From assembly GCA_964448645.1 (NCBI GenBank), contig CAYUZY010000030.1:1-17682 (forward strand): a DNA stretch of 17,682 nucleotides, given 5' to 3'. The translations under genes were made by a program, and so were the position numbers. A model generated the notes under the pieces. It saw nothing but the letters and a program-made list of their open reading frames with translations. It was not told the DNA's origin and ran no database searches. Source of the DNA: GCA-2719315 sp964448645 (GTDB lineage Bacteria > Bacteroidota > Bacteroidia > Flavobacteriales > Flavobacteriaceae). This document shows positions 15,023 to 17,682 of this stretch, one piece after another; position 1 is the stretch's first letter; each line of letters begins with the position of its first letter.

Positions 15023-16138
15023 ATGAATTTAAGTTACTGGGAAAAAAAAGAATGGTTTAATAGTATTGATACATTAATTATAGGATCTGGAATTGTAGGG
15101 TTATCTTCTGCAATAGAAATTCTTAAAAAAGATCCTAATCAAAACCTTTTAATTCTTGAAAAGGGATTTCTTCCTCAAGGAGCAAGTACAAAAAATGCTG
15201 GTTTTGCTTGTTTTGGAAGTCCTTCTGAAATATTAGACGACCTTGCAAATTTGAATGAAACTGAAGTAGTTTCTTTAATAAAGTCTCGCTGGAATGGTCT
15301 TAAATTACTTAGAAAAAATCTTGGAGATAAAAATATCGGCTATAAATGTTACGGAGGATTTGAATTATTTTTTAATGATCAAAAAAAAATGTTTGATAAT
15401 TGTTGTAAAAACATAAAATTTATAAATAAAATTATATATCCCATCTTTAAAAAAAATGTTTTTTCAATTATAGATACCCCTTATGATTTTAAAAATATTT
15501 TAAATAAATGTATTTACAATCCTTTTGAAGCACAACTTGATGTTGGCAAAATGATGAGCTCATTAATTTCAAAAACTATAAGAAAAGGCGGGAAAATAAT
15601 TAATGGAGTAACTGTTGAAAAAGTTTATGATAATGGAAAGGTTAAAATTAAAGATGGTTTTGAAATAAATGCAAAAAAAGTAATTATAACTACTAATGGT
15701 TTTTCAAAAAAACTAATTGATGTTGATTTAAGTCCTGCAAGAGCTCAAGTTATAATTACTAAATCTATTTCAAACCTTAAAATAAAAGGGGTATTTCATA
15801 TAGATAGAGGTTATTATTACTTTAGAAATATTGACAATAGAATATTACTAGGGGGAGGAAGGCATCTAGATAAAAAAGGAGAACAAACAACTAAAATTGG
15901 TTTTAATGAAAAAATTCAAGAAAAATTATTAGATCTTTTAAAAAATTCTATTCTTCCTGAAACCAATTTTAAAATTGAACAAAAATGGAGTGGAATTATG
16001 GGAATGGGAAATGATAAAAAGCCTATTGTAAAGAAAATTTCTGATCATCTTTATTGTGGTGTTAAGCTCGGGGGAATGGGTATTGCTATTGGAAATAATA
16101 TTGGCAAATTAATTGCCAATAAAATTTATAAATTATAA
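15023..16138 (+). CDS. FAD-dependent oxidoreductase, DAO superfamily
   Basis: The product has 371 residues. The dinucleotide-binding motif GSGIVG (21-26) is followed by Glu46 (LILEKG), which binds the ribose of FAD, and GASTKNAGFACFG (53-65), the region near the flavin. Near the C-terminus are GYYYFRNIDNRILLGGGR, KWSGIMGMG and the closing VKLGGMGIAIG stretch that completes the FAD site. The architecture is that of glycine oxidase, D-amino-acid dehydrogenase and gamma-glutamylputrescine oxidase, so a primary or secondary amine or amino acid is the likely substrate. It starts 89 bases from the divergent kinase-lyase fusion, suggesting co-regulation, for example oxidation of a linked amine. No signal peptide is visible, so the protein is probably cytosolic. 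Confidence 0.87.
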   Translation: MNLSYWEKKEWFNSIDTLIIGSGIVGLSSAIEILKKDPNQNLLILEKGFLPQGASTKNAGFACFGSPSEILDDLANLNETEVVSLIKSRWNGLKLLRKNLGDKNIGYKCYGGFELFFNDQKKMFDNCCKNIKFINKIIYPIFKKNVFSIIDTPYDFKNILNKCIYNPFEAQLDVGKMMSSLISKTIRKGGKIINGVTVEKVYDNGKVKIKDGFEINAKKVIITTNGFSKKLIDVDLSPARAQVIITKSISNLKIKGVFHIDRGYYYFRNIDNRILLGGGRHLDKKGEQTTKIGFNEKIQEKLLDLLKNSILPETNFKIEQKWSGIMGMGNDKKPIVKKISDHLYCGVKLGGMGIAIGNNIGKLIANKIYKL

Positions 16139-16166
16139 TTTTGAATAATAACCATAACATATTATA

Positions 16167-16685
16167 ATGAAAAAGTCTGTTATTTTTTTTATAAGTGTAT
16201 TACTGATTTTTTTCAACTGTAGTAAGTCTGATGATAATGAAGGTAGAGGATTAATAATTAATGAATTTCTTGCAAGTAATGATTTTTGCTGTACTGATGA
16301 AGAAGGAGACTATGATGATTGGGTTGAACTATATAATGACTCTAGTTTACCTATAGATATTGGCGGTATGTATTTTACTGATACTCCTAATGACGAAAAA
16401 CCTTACTTAATTCCAAACACTGATTCAAGTAAAACTACAATTCCTCCAGGAGGATATTTAATACTTTGGTGTGATGATGATCAAGAACAAGGTGTTCTTC
16501 ATTTAAGCAAAAAACTAAAAGGAAGTGGAGAGTCTATAATTTTAATGGAATCTGATGGAGTAACTGTCGTTGATTCTTATACATATGAAAGTCAAACAAC
16601 AGATATTTCAATGGGTAGAGATTCGAATAATCTAGATTCTTGGGTGTTTTATGAAAATCCAACACCTGGATTACCAAATAAATAG
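16167..16685 (+). CDS. lipoprotein with lamin-tail domain (LTD)
   Basis: The product has 172 residues. A lipoprotein signal peptide (MKKSVIFFISVLLIFFNC) puts the lipidated Cys at 18, followed by SKSDD, the acidic tether seen in Bacteroidetes surface lipoproteins. Residues 28-165 match a lamin-tail domain: LIINEFLASN (30-39), DDWVELYN (51-58), LPIDIGG and TIPPGGYLIL (90-101), with ESIILMESDG and SYTYESQTTD further on. LTD domains are immunoglobulin-like and often sit on secreted nucleases or adhesins. Here the domain stands alone, so it may anchor or bind. Two adjacent cysteines (FCCTDE) and one in LWCDDD are unusual. It follows the FAD oxidoreductase by 28 bases on the same strand. Confidence 0.82.
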   Translation: MKKSVIFFISVLLIFFNCSKSDDNEGRGLIINEFLASNDFCCTDEEGDYDDWVELYNDSSLPIDIGGMYFTDTPNDEKPYLIPNTDSSKTTIPPGGYLILWCDDDQEQGVLHLSKKLKGSGESIILMESDGVTVVDSYTYESQTTDISMGRDSNNLDSWVFYENPTPGLPNK

Positions 16686-16691
16686 CATAAA

Positions 16692-16721
16692 AAAAACCCT
16701 CTCATTTAAGAAAGGGTTTTT
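16692..16721. terminator. bidirectional hairpin terminator between convergent genes
   Basis: AAAAACCCT (16692-16700) and AGGGTTTTT (16713-16721) are perfect arms around a 12-base loop, between the stop of the LTD lipoprotein (16685) and the stop of the convergent secreted protein (16742). A and T runs give a U-tail in both directions. Confidence 0.75.
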
Positions 16722-16741
16722 AATTAAAAATAAATTTAGCC

Positions 16742-17506
16742 TTAGTTATTAGAAGTATAAACTAAAGTTAATTCTTGAGTATTTCCCATTTCTCTGTATG
16801 AATCTCTTAAATCTCTCATTTCTTGATCTACAAAATCACTAACAGGTAAAAAATCTTTTGCATTTTCAACACCAATATTCCAAACTAAATGGGTTGGAGG
16901 TTTAAATGCCTTTTCATTACGATCAGTTATTCTAGTTAAAGCCCACCATCTGAAATTGCCTCTTAAAGCTTCATTTTGGAAAGCTGGTTTCCAAACTTTA
17001 GATTCATATTCTTCATAATTCTCATCCTTTTGAATCATAGTTGCAAAGTTCATTTTGTCTCCAACCTTTATATCACCTCCCATTAAAGGAAAAGCATCTA
17101 CTAGTTGAAGCGTATAATTTCTGACTTCTTTTTTAATTTTTTTGTTTAGAATTCTGTTAATCTTTGATGATGACATTTTACCTTTAAGTCCTTTTTTTAT
17201 AGTTGAAGTAACTTTTTTCATGTCAAAATTATTCATCATTTTATCATATTGATCTTTTGAAGAAAATTGATTAAAAATAACATAGTCTGCAGCTCTTTCA
17301 TTATCTCCCTCTCTAGAAGTTCTTTTCCAAACTGACCAAGCTACTTTTTCACCTTTTTTTATCGACTCCATATGATAAACACTCCAAATTTTTTCAAGAT
17401 CATGGTAACTTGCATCCATACCCTCATTAATTACTACAAAATCAGCACTAACCAATTGAGCAGAAATTGAAAAAGGAATTAATAATAGAAATAATAATTT
17501 TTTCAT
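16742..17506 (-). CDS. secreted protein of unknown function
   Basis: I place the start at the ATG complementary to 17504-17506, giving 254 residues that begin with a clean signal peptide (MKKLLFLLLIPFSISAQ). A longer frame exists 13 codons upstream but would bury the signal peptide. The mature part is rich in Trp, Lys and Met and contains WSVYHMESIKKGEKVAW, DYVIFNQFSSKDQYDKMM, KGLKGKMSSSKINRI and FRWWALTRITDR. The two similar halves (each with a stretch of aromatic strand, then a helix rich in K/M) hint at a tandem ferredoxin-like or ABM-type alpha-beta fold, but I cannot name a family. It is probably periplasmic. Confidence 0.7.
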   Translation of the reverse strand: MKKLLFLLLIPFSISAQLVSADFVVINEGMDASYHDLEKIWSVYHMESIKKGEKVAWSVWKRTSREGDNERAADYVIFNQFSSKDQYDKMMNNFDMKKVTSTIKKGLKGKMSSSKINRILNKKIKKEVRNYTLQLVDAFPLMGGDIKVGDKMNFATMIQKDENYEEYESKVWKPAFQNEALRGNFRWWALTRITDRNEKAFKPPTHLVWNIGVENAKDFLPVSDFVDQEMRDLRDSYREMGNTQELTLVYTSNN

Positions 17507-17580
17507 TTTAAATTGATTTATGATTAATAAGTTACAATAATACAAAAACTATTAAATTCATTTTAAGTCAAAACTAAAAA

Positions 17581-17682
17581 TTATTCTTTTAAAGTTGACT
17601 TTAAAAAATACTGATCAGGAATTGATACATTAAATTTTATTTCATTAACAATGAAATCGGTTCCTTTTCCATTTTTTAACAT
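17581..17682 (-). CDS. C-terminal end of a protein, possibly LolA-like (5' truncated)
   Basis: The frame is open from the window end to a TAA at the complement of 17581-17583, giving 33 residues that include NGKGTDFIVNEIKFNV and end in DQYFLKSTLKE. This resembles the last strands of outer-membrane lipoprotein-sorting (LolA-like) proteins, whose ends often read 'F.I..IKFN..I.D.YF....LK'. The identification is from pattern only. The ATG at the very edge may be internal. It is upstream of and in the same direction as the secreted protein at 16742-17506, with 74 bases between them. Confidence 0.45.
   Translation of the reverse strand: MLKNGKGTDFIVNEIKFNVSIPDQYFLKSTLKE

Noticed and set aside
17587..17606. 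Inverted repeat TTTTAAAG / CTTTAAAA near the end of the last partial gene
   Set aside because: Perfect 8-base arms with a four-base loop, but almost all A/T and inside codons. Could be a weak terminator but is expected by chance in such AT-rich DNA.
1..17682. Search for defence systems, mobile elements, tRNAs, CRISPR repeats
   Set aside because: No transposase, integrase, restriction, Cas or toxin-antitoxin motifs, no spaced direct repeats and no cloverleaf-like sequence were seen.

Overview
The window is very AT-rich (roughly 70% A+T by eye) and gene-dense. It looks like part of a chromosome from a marine, probably uncultured, Flavobacteriia-type Bacteroidetes. The reasons are short intergenic gaps, almost no Shine-Dalgarno sequences, occasional TTTG/TAnnTTTG-like promoter motifs, several secreted proteins of flavobacterial style, and enzyme families common in that group (TrpB2, DUF1611 plus dipeptide epimerase, AGCS symporter, AbgB-like M20). 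I see no rRNA, tRNA, CRISPR array, insertion sequence or phage gene.

Layout. 1-2022: the 3' end of an unrecognised gene, a secreted protein of unknown function, and (minus strand) a HisC-like aminotransferase with a twin-arginine export signal. 2091-5044: a sodium:alanine-type AGCS symporter, divergent from the aminotransferase, meets an exported M20 amidohydrolase that is preceded in its operon by a 54-residue membrane protein (4880-5044). 5132-7187: an OsmC-family protein with a TTG start, a convergent small membrane protein, a YkuK-like RNase H-fold protein, and a GhrA-like 2-hydroxyacid dehydrogenase. 7184-10675 (minus): an apparent operon trpB2 - enolase-superfamily epimerase/racemase (DgcA-like) - DUF1611 protein (DgcN-like), the last two overlapping by 8 nt. 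10676-10842: a regulatory-looking gap with a 20-bp perfect palindrome, a second inverted repeat and a strong terminator. 10843-12684: a sugar-porter MFS transporter divergent from a DoxX-like membrane protein. 12681-16685: a 750-residue fusion of an APH-type kinase and a class-III aminotransferase-fold phospho-lyase, divergent from a FAD-dependent amine/amino-acid oxidoreductase followed by a lamin-tail-domain lipoprotein. 16742-17682 (minus): a secreted protein of unknown function and the C-terminus of a possible LolA-like protein.

How the genes may work together. A large share of the window fits salvage of unusual amino acids and peptides: uptake (AGCS), exported amide hydrolysis (M20), exported transamination (Tat-HisC-like), D-glutamate or Ala-Glu stereo-inversion (DgcA/DgcN-like), a standalone TrpB2, a fused kinase/ammoniophospholyase predicted to act on hydroxylysine or ethanolamine, and a DAO-family flavoenzyme. 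Individual families are assigned with good confidence. Exact substrates and any joint pathway are inference. The two points most worth following are the kinase-lyase fusion beside the flavoenzyme, and the trpB2-dgcA-dgcN operon with its palindromic leader.
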